This document shows positions 14,329 to 22,822 of a stretch of DNA of 24,644 bases, piece after piece. Position 1 is the stretch's first letter. Each line of letters begins with the position of its first letter. Under the pieces are notes generated by a model. That model was not told the origin of the DNA and ran no database searches. It was given only the letters and a program-made list of their open reading frames with translations. The DNA is taken from assembly GCA_009774585.1 (NCBI GenBank), contig VSOA01000016.1:1-24644 (forward strand), in the 5' to 3' direction. The position numbers were made by a program, and so were the translations under genes. Source of the stretch: Lachnospiraceae bacterium (GTDB lineage Bacteria; Bacillota; Clostridia; Lachnospirales; Lachnospiraceae).

Positions 14329-16214
14329 GATAAGCAGTTGAGGAACCGGGAAGGGATATCTTTTCCGGTTTTTCCTTGATATGCGGTAATCAATAGTTCC
14401 TGTCGGGCTCTCGTCATAGCTACATAGAACATGCGCCGTTCTTCTTCAATTTCTTCCTCGGTCTGTGATTTTGCCGAAGGGATTTTCCCTTCCTGACATC
14501 CGGGTACATAGACGGTGTCAAATTCAAGTCCTTTGGAAGCATGCATCGTAATCAGATATAATCCTTCCGGCTTTTTTACCGAATTGCCTTCAGTGTCCGG
14601 ACGGCTTCCTGCATTTTTTGTCTCCCGATGACTGAGCAGCATTTCCGAATATTGACTAATATAGTCATCCATTTCAGACAATGTCATGAATTTTTCCGTC
14701 AATTGCTGAAATTCCATTGCCACGTCTATCAGCTCTCTTCCTCTCTCCGTACCGTACTTTTCCAGCAGATATCCATCATATCCGATCACTTTACGAATAT
14801 AGTGAATCTGCAAATGAAGTTTTTTAGACGGAAGACTTCTAAGCTGCCTGAAAAGTCTGCCGACCCGTTCCTGCATAACCGGCGACTCCGCATAATACTG
14901 CAGCAATCCTTTTTCACTGACCTGTTCCTCCGGTACGCTGTCCCGCCTGATATATCTGGTCGGACGGTTCATGATCCTAAAGAAATATTTTCTGTCTCTT
15001 CTGCCATCCGCCAGTGCAAGATATGCCATAATATCCTGAACAACAAAATGCTGGAACCTGTTCTGCGGCTTTTCCCTCATTGTAAAAGGAATCCCCTTCT
15101 TGTGTAAATTTTGCGCCCATAGGGCGCATTCATAATTCGTCCGACAGATCATGGCGCATCGGTTGAGTTTTCCGTCATGCTGTTTCTTAGACAGTTCTGA
15201 CAGCAGAAACTCAGCTTCTTCAGATTCGCTCTCAAATATCATACAGCAAAATCCGTCCTCTCCATGATAGACCGCTTTACTCTGCTTTTCGACACGATTA
15301 TGATTCTTTGCAATCACCTTCGCCGCCGCATCTGTAATCTGCTTATTACACCGATAATTCATGTTAAGAAAGATTCTGTCCGCTTCGGGGTAATCACGCA
15401 TAAATTCCTGCATACTATCCGGGCTTGCCCCTCGGAAACCGTAGATAGACTGATCGTCGTCCCCTACGATAAAAAGGTTATTATGTGGCGCCGCAAGAAG
15501 TCTGATTACCTGATACTGACTTGGCGAAATATCCTGAAATTCATCAATCAGGATAAATTCAAATTGTCGCTGCCATCGCGAAAGTATATCCGATGACTGC
15601 GTCAGAAGGCGATAACAATAGCGTATGATATCATCAAAATCCATCTGTTTGAATTCATGCAGATACGATTCGTATTCTTTCGCAAGAAAACGAATGTCTT
15701 CCGCTGTTATTTTCTGTACGGACATTGGTTGTATGACAGAAGTATTTTTATATAGATTCAGTACTTGAATCAGTTCATCCGTATCTTCCTCCTGTATTCG
15801 GTTGAATCTTTTGTGTATATGTACAATTTGTCTGATTAGTTTTCTTTTTTCAGATTCTGTAATAATAGAATAATCGCGATATTGCACTGATTGTTTCAGA
15901 ATGTGATAGAATACGGCGTGAAAAGTGCCGAACTTTACCGGCGGTCTGACCGGTTCCATAAGACGAAAGAAACGTTCCTGCATTTCAAGCGCCGCCGCTT
16001 TCGTGAATGTGATGACTAGAATATGTGAAGGCTCTACTCCCTGTTTTGTGATGAGCTGTTTGATGCGCTGTACGGTGACATATGTTTTGCCACTGCCGGG
16101 ACCTGCAAAAACCTGTGCGGTCCCGACAGTATGCATAATCGCTCTTTCCTGATTCGGATTGGATATCTGATCAGGCACTCTGTAATTTCTCGATTCCTTT
16201 GCGGATTCTGGCAA
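14229..16214 (-). CDS. UvrD/PcrA-like superfamily 1A DNA helicase
   Basis: The protein has 661 residues and all SF1A motifs in order: Q-motif SNPNQERAI, Walker A AGPGSGKT (37-44), motif Ia VITFTKAAALEMQERF, Walker B LIDEFQD, motif III VGDDDQSIYGFRGA, motif IV FLNMNYRC, motif V ITMHASKGLEFDTVYVPG and motif VI EERRMFYVAMTRARQ. It is a 3'-5' helicase for repair or replication restart, somewhat shorter than PcrA (about 720-750). I take the TTG at 16214, which has AAGGA 8 bases upstream and overlaps the 3' end of gltX by 44 bases; a GTG at 16178 is an alternative. The last 30 or so residues are Ser-rich (SSSISSSNS...YSSSSSM) and are encoded antisense to the DUF1292 gene. Confidence 0.93.
   Translation of the reverse strand: MPESAKESRNYRVPDQISNPNQERAIMHTVGTAQVFAGPGSGKTYVTVQRIKQLITKQGVEPSHILVITFTKAAALEMQERFFRLMEPVRPPVKFGTFHAVFYHILKQSVQYRDYSIITESEKRKLIRQIVHIHKRFNRIQEEDTDELIQVLNLYKNTSVIQPMSVQKITAEDIRFLAKEYESYLHEFKQMDFDDIIRYCYRLLTQSSDILSRWQRQFEFILIDEFQDISPSQYQVIRLLAAPHNNLFIVGDDDQSIYGFRGASPDSMQEFMRDYPEADRIFLNMNYRCNKQITDAAAKVIAKNHNRVEKQSKAVYHGEDGFCCMIFESESEEAEFLLSELSKKQHDGKLNRCAMICRTNYECALWAQNLHKKGIPFTMREKPQNRFQHFVVQDIMAYLALADGRRDRKYFFRIMNRPTRYIRRDSVPEEQVSEKGLLQYYAESPVMQERVGRLFRQLRSLPSKKLHLQIHYIRKVIGYDGYLLEKYGTERGRELIDVAMEFQQLTEKFMTLSEMDDYISQYSEMLLSHRETKNAGSRPDTEGNSVKKPEGLYLITMHASKGLEFDTVYVPGCQEGKIPSAKSQTEEEIEEERRMFYVAMTRARQELLITAYQGKTGKDIPSRFLNCLSQPSSSISSSNSAESKYSSKASATVSYSSSSSM
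14344..14373 (+). terminator. Intrinsic terminator of the DUF1292 gene, inside the helicase gene
   Basis: AACCGGGAAG (14344-14353) pairs with CTTTTCCGGTT (14360-14370) with a small bulge and a 6-base loop, followed by a T run to 14373. It begins 16 bases after the DUF1292 stop and lies within the coding sequence of the opposite-strand helicase. Confidence 0.7.
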
Positions 16215-17628
16215 GAGATTCTTCCTTGCCGAGTATTTCCATAATCTCCGTAGCGCCTGCAGGCGTCATCTGTTTGCCGGAAACTGCCGTTCTCACCGGC
16301 CACATCACATATCCGTTCTTACATCCCTTTTTCTCCACATAAGCTACAAGCGTCTGATACAGTGCATCATTGCTGTAATCATTCTGCTCTTCCAGAATAG
16401 GAAGTATCTCCTGTAATACTTCAAGGGAAGACTCTGTTCCTGTCTTCATCTTCTTATGCGTATACATCGTCACATCATATTCCGGTAACTCTTCAAAGAA
16501 ATCGACCATCTCTTTGATATCCGGAAAAATTTCTATTCTTGTCTTAACCATTGAGGCAATCTTACGAAGGTCTAATTCTTTCGTGAGCGCATCCTTCAAA
16601 TACGGTTCCGCCATCTCATAGAATCTGTCCTCGTCCATTGCCTTAAAATATTCGCCATTCATCCATTTTAACTTCGTATAGTCAAATACCGCCGGCGATT
16701 TGGATAAATGCTTGTAATCAAATTTCTTAATCAGCTCTTCCAACGTAAAAATTTCTGTATTATCTTCCGGACTCCAGCCCAGAAGAGCAACAAAATTAAT
16801 AATCGCTTCCGACAAAAATCCCTGTTCCACTAAATCTTCATAGGACGAGTGTCCGCATCTTTTCGATAATTTCTGATGATTCTCGTCTGTAATCAACGGA
16901 CAGTGCACATACTCAGGCACTTCCCAGCCGAAAGCCTCATAGAGCCTGTTGTATTTCGGAGAGGAAGACAAATACTCATTTCCTCTTACGACGTGCGTGA
17001 TTCCCATCAGATGGTCGTCCACGACATTGGCAAAATTATAGGTCGGATAACCATCTGATTTAATCAGAATCATATCATCCAACTCTGCATTGTCAACGGT
17101 AATATCGCCGTAAATATCATCATGGAAAGTCGTTGTGCCTTCCGTCGGATTATTCTGTCTGATGACATAAGGCTTCCCTGCCGCAAGATTTGCTTCCACT
17201 TCTTCTTTTGATAAGTTTAAGCAGTGCTTGTCGTACACATTAATCTCTTTACCGGCAACCGTCTGCGTAAGAGACGCCAATCTTTCTTTATCACAGAAAC
17301 AATAATATGCCTGTCCCTTGTCGATCAGCTCCTTGGCATATTCTAAATAAATACCCTTTTTCTGCCTCTCGCTCTGAACATAAGGTCCGACTCCGCCGTC
17401 TTTATCTGGCCCTTCATCATGGAAAAGTCCTGTTTTTTCGAGCGTCCGGTAAATAATGTCCACCGCTCCCTCCACATAACGCTCCTGATCCGTGTCCTCT
17501 ATCCGCAGGATAAAATCACCGTCTTCATGTTTCGCAATCAGATACGCATATAATGCCGTTCTCAAATTTCCTACATGCATACGCCCCGTAGGACTGGGGG
17601 CAAATCGTGTTCTTATTTTCTGACTCAT
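16171..17628 (-). CDS. gltX: Glutamate-tRNA ligase
   Basis: This class I synthetase charges tRNA-Glu with glutamate in the cytoplasm. The protein has 485 residues, the normal length. Motifs are RTRFAPSPTGRMHVGNLRTA (with the HIGH-like HVGN) near the N-terminus, FILRIEDTDQERYVEGAVDI, HVVRGNEYLSSSPKYNRLYE and the KMSKS-equivalent KLSKRCGHSSYEDLVEQGFL. The C-terminal anticodon-binding helical domain (GYVMWPVRTAVSGKQMTPAG) is complete. GAGGAG stands just upstream of the ATG at 17628; an in-frame Met at 17658 has no support. It precedes and overlaps the helicase gene. Some clostridial GluRS are non-discriminating and also charge tRNA-Gln; the sequence alone does not settle that. Confidence 0.96.
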   Translation of the reverse strand: MSQKIRTRFAPSPTGRMHVGNLRTALYAYLIAKHEDGDFILRIEDTDQERYVEGAVDIIYRTLEKTGLFHDEGPDKDGGVGPYVQSERQKKGIYLEYAKELIDKGQAYYCFCDKERLASLTQTVAGKEINVYDKHCLNLSKEEVEANLAAGKPYVIRQNNPTEGTTTFHDDIYGDITVDNAELDDMILIKSDGYPTYNFANVVDDHLMGITHVVRGNEYLSSSPKYNRLYEAFGWEVPEYVHCPLITDENHQKLSKRCGHSSYEDLVEQGFLSEAIINFVALLGWSPEDNTEIFTLEELIKKFDYKHLSKSPAVFDYTKLKWMNGEYFKAMDEDRFYEMAEPYLKDALTKELDLRKIASMVKTRIEIFPDIKEMVDFFEELPEYDVTMYTHKKMKTGTESSLEVLQEILPILEEQNDYSNDALYQTLVAYVEKKGCKNGYVMWPVRTAVSGKQMTPAGATEIMEILGKEESLARIRKGIEKLQSA

Positions 17629-17642
17629 AATACTCCTCATTT

Positions 17643-17692
17643 CCGTATATATTTTCACGCCTTATATATTTTTCTCACCATATATTTTCTCT
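17643..17692. repeat. Three near-tandem AT-rich repeats upstream of gltX
   Basis: On the plus strand three copies of CCnTATATATTTT(T)CWC follow one another: 17643-17659, 17660-17677 and 17678-17692, with periods of 17-18 bases. They end just upstream of the gltX ribosome binding site. Such spacing suits operator repeats, but chance in an AT-rich spacer is possible. Confidence 0.45.
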
Positions 17693-17725
17693 TATCTTGA
17701 CAGGCACGCCCTATTTAATCTGCAT

Positions 17726-19204
17726 CTATTCCTTATCCGGTATCTGTTTGTCTGCAGATTGTTTGAAAGAACCTACCGCTTTGGCTGCCGCCGGGACTGC
17801 AATATTGGTTCCTGCACCTGCAACACAGCCGCCCGGACACGCCATGCCTTCAATCAGACAGCCGTTCTTCTTGCCCGCTTTGGCAAGCATCAGCATCTTC
17901 TTACATTCCGCAAGACTCTCTGCGTGTTCAATGTTAACTTCCACATCAGGGTAATATTCCCTTACGCACTCTTCAATAGCGCTCGCCACACCGCCTGCCA
18001 CACCGTAACCGCGACCGGCACCCGTAGCGCCGTTCAGCCGGTCCATGGCCTGAATCTCATTTAAGAGAATACCCTTTGCTTCAAATATACCGGTCAGTTC
18101 CTCAAAAGTAATAACAAAATCCACATCGGAACGGATTGTCCTTCTCGATGCTTCCAGTTTCTTAGATGCACAAGGTCCGATAAAAACAACCTTGGCATCA
18201 GGGTGGTCTTTCTTAATGATTCTTGCCGTCGCCACCATAGGAGTGAGCGCATTGGATATTTTATCTATCGTCTCGGGGAAGAATCTCTTCGCCAATACGG
18301 ACCATGAAGGACAGCAGGACGTCAGGCTGAATGGAACATTGCCCGTCGCCACCTCCATAGCATAGTGTTCTGCCTCCGCTATCGCGCCGAGGTCGGCTCC
18401 GATTGCCGTCTCGTAGACATCATAAAATCCCAGTTCTTTTAATGCCGTCTTAAGCATATCCGGTGTTACGTCAGGACCAAACTGCCCCGCAAAAGCCGGT
18501 GCAACCTGTGCGATAATCTTATGTCCTGACTGCATGGCGCGAATTAACTGAAATATCTGTGATTTGTCCGCAATAGCGCCGAATGGACAATTGACCATAC
18601 ACTGTCCGCAGGAAACGCAAAGATCGTTATCTATTACCGCCCTTCCCTTCTCATCATTCTTGATTGCGCCAACACCGCAGGCGCCTGCGCAAGGTCTTAC
18701 CTGATGAGATATGGCATCATACGGGCAGACTGCTTTGCACTTACCGCATTTAATACACTTCTCCTGATCAATTACAGACTTGCCGTTCAGCATGGAAATT
18801 GCTCCACGCGGACATACCTCCCTGCAAGGATGCGCCACACATCCCATACAACGGTCCGTCACTTGGTAACAGTTCTCCGGGCAGGCATTACATGCCGAAG
18901 GGATGACCTGCATTAACGGCGGTTCATAATATTTCTCAGAAATATTGCTCTCCTCTAACCCTTGCGTCAAATGAACCAGACGGTTCTCCGGCCTTAAAGA
19001 AAGACCCATTGCAAGTCTGATTCGTTCCCTGACAATTGCACGTTCTCTATAAATACTCTCATACTGTGAATCATCATAATCTACAATTTTATATGGAAGC
19101 GCTTCAACGTCATCTTTTAAATTATCTGAATGATATGCCAGATCAGCTACCTCTTTGAATATGCGGCGTCTGTTCTTACGAACCTGCGTATCAATTCCTC
19201 TCAT
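17726..19204 (-). CDS. Monomeric [FeFe] hydrogenase, group-B-like
   Basis: The protein has 492 residues. A 90-residue N-terminal extension (MRGIDTQVRKNRRRIFKEVA) leads into a Cys-rich region with several [4Fe-4S] motifs, including CNACPENC, CMGCVAHPCREVCPRGAI, CIKCGKCKAVCPYDAI and CVSCGQCMVNCPFGAI. The H-cluster domain then shows L1 TSCCPSW, L2 IGPCASKKLEA and L3 EGMACPGGCVAGAG, all four H-cluster Cys being present. The expected reaction is reversible reduction of protons to H2 with reduced ferredoxin. L2 GPCASKK instead of MPCTAKK and the N-terminal extension suggest the group B type rather than classical HydA; its in vivo role is less well known. GGAGG precedes the ATG at 19204. Confidence 0.88.
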   Translation of the reverse strand: MRGIDTQVRKNRRRIFKEVADLAYHSDNLKDDVEALPYKIVDYDDSQYESIYRERAIVRERIRLAMGLSLRPENRLVHLTQGLEESNISEKYYEPPLMQVIPSACNACPENCYQVTDRCMGCVAHPCREVCPRGAISMLNGKSVIDQEKCIKCGKCKAVCPYDAISHQVRPCAGACGVGAIKNDEKGRAVIDNDLCVSCGQCMVNCPFGAIADKSQIFQLIRAMQSGHKIIAQVAPAFAGQFGPDVTPDMLKTALKELGFYDVYETAIGADLGAIAEAEHYAMEVATGNVPFSLTSCCPSWSVLAKRFFPETIDKISNALTPMVATARIIKKDHPDAKVVFIGPCASKKLEASRRTIRSDVDFVITFEELTGIFEAKGILLNEIQAMDRLNGATGAGRGYGVAGGVASAIEECVREYYPDVEVNIEHAESLAECKKMLMLAKAGKKNGCLIEGMACPGGCVAGAGTNIAVPAAAKAVGSFKQSADKQIPDKE

Positions 19205-19266
19205 GATATTCCTCCATTAGCCGTATGTTAATATTTTCACAAACTTCTCACATACTACGACACAAA

Positions 19267-19310
19267 TCCCCGTAAGTTATCATGTATATTCTTACACAAA
19301 CTTACGGGGA
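19267..19310 (-). terminator. Stem-loop after the ABC permease gene, possible terminator
   Basis: TCCCCGTAAGTT (19267-19278) and AACTTACGGGGA (19299-19310) form a 12-base stem with a 20-base loop, about 50 bases past the stop of the minus-strand permease gene. The T tract after it is weak (ATTTGTG). On the minus strand TTGACT (19316-19311) abuts it and could be the -35 box of a hydrogenase promoter with a poor -10 (AAGAAT at 17 bases). Confidence 0.5.
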
Positions 19311-19359
19311 AGTCAACAACCCCATCACAATAGGACTGATTGTTTTAATTGTTACATAT

Positions 19360-21480
19360 CTATTTCTTGCGACGTCTTAACCAAATGATCAAACCTGCTG
19401 TCAGACAGCCCAGCGGAAGGATGATAATTGAAATAATTCCAATGATATAAACCGCCCGGGCAGTAAACGCCAAGTTACCGATTTCGTAATATTTGACCGG
19501 AACGGAAACAGAATCCTCTCTCTGTGTAAGACTGCCAAATACGCTGCCGAATAATTTCACATTATAACCGGGAACAACATCATCCGCGTTCGCCGTAAAC
19601 ATCTGTTCCGTTGCCAAAATGACTGCTTGAGACGTATCTCCACTCTGAGTATATTTCTCCGCTTTCATTCCGATTACAAAAGGTCCGTCTATATCGGCAT
19701 CACTCTTACTGAAATCTTCCGAAGCGGACATATCAGCCTTGCTATAGGCACTCTCGCTCGTCGTAAGAAACGGCTGATAATATACATCAGAGTCATCGTC
19801 ATAGATAAGTCCTCTCGAAAACGGTGCGAATACCATACCGTTTTGTACTCTCGCAGTAATATCTGTCGATTCGATGTTAGGGAAAAGATAGTAGGGACTC
19901 TGATAATAATGATCCGGTTCGTTTTCCACAATCATTCCTTCCACTACCGACACACCATAATATGACAATATCTGCTCGAAATTGGTCATGCTCTCGGTTG
20001 TCCATGTCGGAATGATCAGTGCATTACCACCCTTCTCCAAATATGCGAGAACTTTCTCTACATCGTCTGCAGAATAGTCACTCGTCGGTGCATTGAGAAT
20101 AATTCCGTGCGCATCCTCCGGGACTGCATCGACTGCATATAATCCGAGTGTCTCATAGGCAACGTTTTCTTTGTCAAGAGTCTTCGTAAACCGCTCGTCA
20201 AATGCCAATTCGTTGTGTCCCGCTATAATATAGAATTTGGGGATATCTTCAGACGTCGCTCTCATAATTGCCGATACAAGCTGCCCTTCACCGTCATATC
20301 CCGTAATCTCTTCCTGATACGTTGCATAATTAAATTCAAAAGCATAAATATCAGTATAGTCTACCACCACATTATCATAGGGTCCTTCTACAATCAGACT
20401 GTTGCTTGTAGGCTGTATATCTGTATAGTTATAATAAAATCGCGGATTAGCAGTCGGACTGATATACTCCACCTGAATATGCCCTGACAGTCCTTTGAAC
20501 TGCTGCAGCGTCTTATCCAGATCATTGTCTTTAGACGACTCGTCAGCCAGCACATATATCGTAACGTCTTGTGTCAGATTACCAAGCGTCTGCACGGTAT
20601 CATCCGTAAGCGTGTACATTTTATTTACCGTCACATCAATAGACGTATACTGATCCGGTACATAATTAAGTCCCAGATTAATCGCTATCGTTATGATTGC
20701 CGAAACCAATATATTGGCAATGCTGTAGGCACCCAGACGAATGCCGCGTCCCGACACCTCATATCTTCGCTTCTGTATCGACTGTACCGTACACAATAAG
20801 ATAAAGGCTGTAAACGTCACATAATACGCCACCGGTTCCAATTGCAGATATCCGCTGCACATCGAATCAAACCGTCCAACCATATCAAAACAATACAGAA
20901 TTTTCGTAAGGACTTTCGTGACAACATTCGTACCCATACCGGAAATCACATTACATAATCCCGACATAATATATCCAGCAAACAACGCCACGAGAGTCAA
21001 TACCGCCGCAATTACCACGCTCTCCGTCAAAGAAGACAGCAGTAAGCCGAGTGCCAGCCCGAGACATCCGTACAGAAAAAATCCGAACAGCGCCGTATAA
21101 GATAATCCTATTTGAAATTCTCCGTAAATCGCCAAAAACGGCGGTGTAAGTCCTATGATAACCGTTGGGATGGCAAATATCGTCACAAGCGCAAGATACT
21201 TAGCCATTACTATCTTGCCTACGGAAACCGGCGCAGTTAAAATCAACTGGTCTGTCTTATATTTCCGCTCTTCTGCCAGCGTCCGCATTGTCAAAATAGG
21301 TATCGTAATAATAAAAAGAAATACAATGCTCTGTAAAACATAAGATATCGTCGGATATCCCGCCAGCATATTGAATACCGTAAAGTAAATTCCCATAATA
21401 AACAGCGTAACTGCTATAAAAAGCCATCCTATAAATGAGTCGAAGAAGGATTTAACTTCTCTTTTATAAATCGCAAACAT
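19360..21480 (-). CDS. ABC-2 permease fused to a GldG-like extracytoplasmic domain
   Basis: The protein has 706 residues. The first 240 or so form an ABC-2 type permease with about six membrane segments (MFAIYKREVKSFFDSFIGWL, RTLAEERKYKTDQLILTAPV, the loop typical of GldF/NosY-like permeases). From about residue 250 a further membrane helix leads to a large GldG-like domain (VNKMYTLTDDTVQTLGNLTQ, KDNDLDKTLQQFKGLSGHIQ, DIPKFYIIAGHNELAFDERF). A C-terminal membrane helix ending in RRRKK re-anchors it. In Bacteroidetes GldF and GldG are separate; here they are one chain. The substrate is unknown. The start overlaps the ATPase gene by 17 bases, with AAGGAGG 9 bases upstream; a GTG one codon earlier is possible. 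Confidence 0.9.
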   Translation of the reverse strand: MFAIYKREVKSFFDSFIGWLFIAVTLFIMGIYFTVFNMLAGYPTISYVLQSIVFLFIITIPILTMRTLAEERKYKTDQLILTAPVSVGKIVMAKYLALVTIFAIPTVIIGLTPPFLAIYGEFQIGLSYTALFGFFLYGCLGLALGLLLSSLTESVVIAAVLTLVALFAGYIMSGLCNVISGMGTNVVTKVLTKILYCFDMVGRFDSMCSGYLQLEPVAYYVTFTAFILLCTVQSIQKRRYEVSGRGIRLGAYSIANILVSAIITIAINLGLNYVPDQYTSIDVTVNKMYTLTDDTVQTLGNLTQDVTIYVLADESSKDNDLDKTLQQFKGLSGHIQVEYISPTANPRFYYNYTDIQPTSNSLIVEGPYDNVVVDYTDIYAFEFNYATYQEEITGYDGEGQLVSAIMRATSEDIPKFYIIAGHNELAFDERFTKTLDKENVAYETLGLYAVDAVPEDAHGIILNAPTSDYSADDVEKVLAYLEKGGNALIIPTWTTESMTNFEQILSYYGVSVVEGMIVENEPDHYYQSPYYLFPNIESTDITARVQNGMVFAPFSRGLIYDDDSDVYYQPFLTTSESAYSKADMSASEDFSKSDADIDGPFVIGMKAEKYTQSGDTSQAVILATEQMFTANADDVVPGYNVKLFGSVFGSLTQREDSVSVPVKYYEIGNLAFTARAVYIIGIISIIILPLGCLTAGLIIWLRRRKK

Positions 21481-22486
21481 CACCCGCGTCCTCCTTCTCT
21501 TCCATTATATCATCCGCTGCATTATTCTTTTCATTCTCTCCGCCTTCTTCAGTTTCCGTATCTGTCAGTTCCAAGAAAATGTCTTCCAACGATTTCTCCG
21601 TCCGGTTCATAGATAAAATCGGCAATCCCGCCCCTGACAGAGCCACCGACAATTCCTTACGGATGTCTTTATTTCCTGCAATGTCGAGCCGAATCTTAAC
21701 ACAATCTGCTTCCTCCGCGTCTTCAATCTCATAGGATTCTATCCCTTCCATCTCTTGCAGAATCTTGTCTGTCTGCTCGTTCGTGCCAAGCACTACCAGC
21801 CTTAGCTCTACTTTCATCTGCATCATTTCCTTCAATTCTTCCGGAGAACCGCTTGCCACCAGCTTACCTGCTGATATAATCATAATATGGTCGCATACCG
21901 CGCTCACCTCTGATAAAATATGAGAACTTAAAATAATGGTATGCTCTTTTGCAAGACTCTTAATTAAATCCCTCATTTCTATAATCTGTTTCGGATCCAG
22001 ACCAACCATCGGCTCATCCAGAATCAGAACATCCGGATAGCCGATTAATGCCTGCGCCAATCCTACCCGCTGTTTGTATCCTTTGGATATATTTTTGATC
22101 AAACGGTCTTCAACATTTGATAACTGAAGTTTCTCCACGATTTCTTCCACATGGTCAATTCTTTGTTTGCCGGGGACTTTCTTAAGTTCTGCCACAAACA
22201 TCAGATATTCCCATACCGTCATATCCAAATAAAGCGGCGGTACTTCCGGCAGATAACCGATACACTTCTTTGCACTCTCAGGCTCTTTTAAAATATCATG
22301 ACCATTGATCCTGACCGTCCCGCTGCTTGCCGCAATATATCCCGTCATAATATTCATTGTGGTGGATTTACCTGCACCATTCGGACCTAGGAAACCGTAA
22401 ATCTGTCCTTTTTCTACGGTAAAAGACAAGTCGTCTACTGCCATATGTACACCATATCTTTTTGCTAAGTTTTCAACCTGTATCAA
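21464..22486 (-). CDS. ABC transporter ATP-binding protein (GldA/NosF-like)
   Basis: This is the ATPase partner of the downstream fused permease. The protein has 340 residues. Motifs are Walker A GPNGAGKST (34-42), the Q-loop region IGYLPEVPPLYLDMTVWEYL, a signature ISKGYKQRVGLAQALIG (variant SKGYKQR rather than LSGGQ), Walker B VLILDEPMVGLDP, and the H-loop IILSSH. A C-terminal extension of about 100 residues with an acidic tail follows the ATPase core. The start codon is TTG (22486), supported by AGGAGG at the right distance and by the conserved IQVENLAKRYG. Its tail overlaps the permease start, so the two proteins are made in a coupled way. The direction is probably export. Confidence 0.94.
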   Translation of the reverse strand: MIQVENLAKRYGVHMAVDDLSFTVEKGQIYGFLGPNGAGKSTTMNIMTGYIAASSGTVRINGHDILKEPESAKKCIGYLPEVPPLYLDMTVWEYLMFVAELKKVPGKQRIDHVEEIVEKLQLSNVEDRLIKNISKGYKQRVGLAQALIGYPDVLILDEPMVGLDPKQIIEMRDLIKSLAKEHTIILSSHILSEVSAVCDHIMIISAGKLVASGSPEELKEMMQMKVELRLVVLGTNEQTDKILQEMEGIESYEIEDAEEADCVKIRLDIAGNKDIRKELSVALSGAGLPILSMNRTEKSLEDIFLELTDTETEEGGENEKNNAADDIMEEKEDAGDVCDL

Positions 22487-22588
22487 AATAGGCTCCTCCT
22501 TTTTAACTATGCACTCCTATCAATGTACTAACAAATTGTGTCTCTATTCTTATCAAAGTGTGAAAAAATTGTGTTCATCTCTTCGAAC

Positions 22589-22615
22589 ACACCGCCACGA
22601 TTATAACATATTATA
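22589..22615 (+). promoter_or_regulatory. Candidate mother-cell sigma (SigK/SigE-type) promoter of cotJ
   Basis: CATATTATA (22607-22615) fits the CATAnnnTA -10 pattern of SigK-type (and resembles SigE-type) promoters, with AC 16 bases upstream (22589-22590) as the minimal -35. The start site would lie about 30 bases before the cotJA start. A 7-base inverted repeat (TGTGTTC/GAACACA, 22570-22591) overlaps the -35 side. Confidence 0.45.
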
Positions 22616-22651
22616 TTACTAAAAACACCTGAAAATTTAGAAAGGAAGCAT

Positions 22652-22822
22652 ATGAAAGATTATATGTACAAAGAAAATATTGACAAATTTCCTCTTGCGA
22701 TGGCATATGTTCCATGGCAGCATTTCAACGGAATTTGCGATAATCTTGAAGAAGCCTATGACGCCGGGACTATTTTCCCGGAACTTGATAAACCATTCAC
22801 AGGAAGGAGATGCTGTAAGTAA
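22652..22822 (+). CDS. cotJA: Spore coat-associated protein CotJA
   Basis: The protein has 56 residues and carries the CotJA signature: LAMAYVPWQHFNGICDNLEE followed by AGTIFPELDKPF. CotJA is a small spore coat protein needed for assembly of CotJC in Bacillus and is made in the mother cell. AAAGGA lies 7 bases before the ATG. The stop codon overlaps the cotJB start by one base (TAATG). It is somewhat short for a clostridial CotJA, and a Cys-Cys pair near the end is unusual. The operon order and the CotJB neighbour make the call firm even though the gene is short. Confidence 0.88.
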   Translation: MKDYMYKENIDKFPLAMAYVPWQHFNGICDNLEEAYDAGTIFPELDKPFTGRRCCK

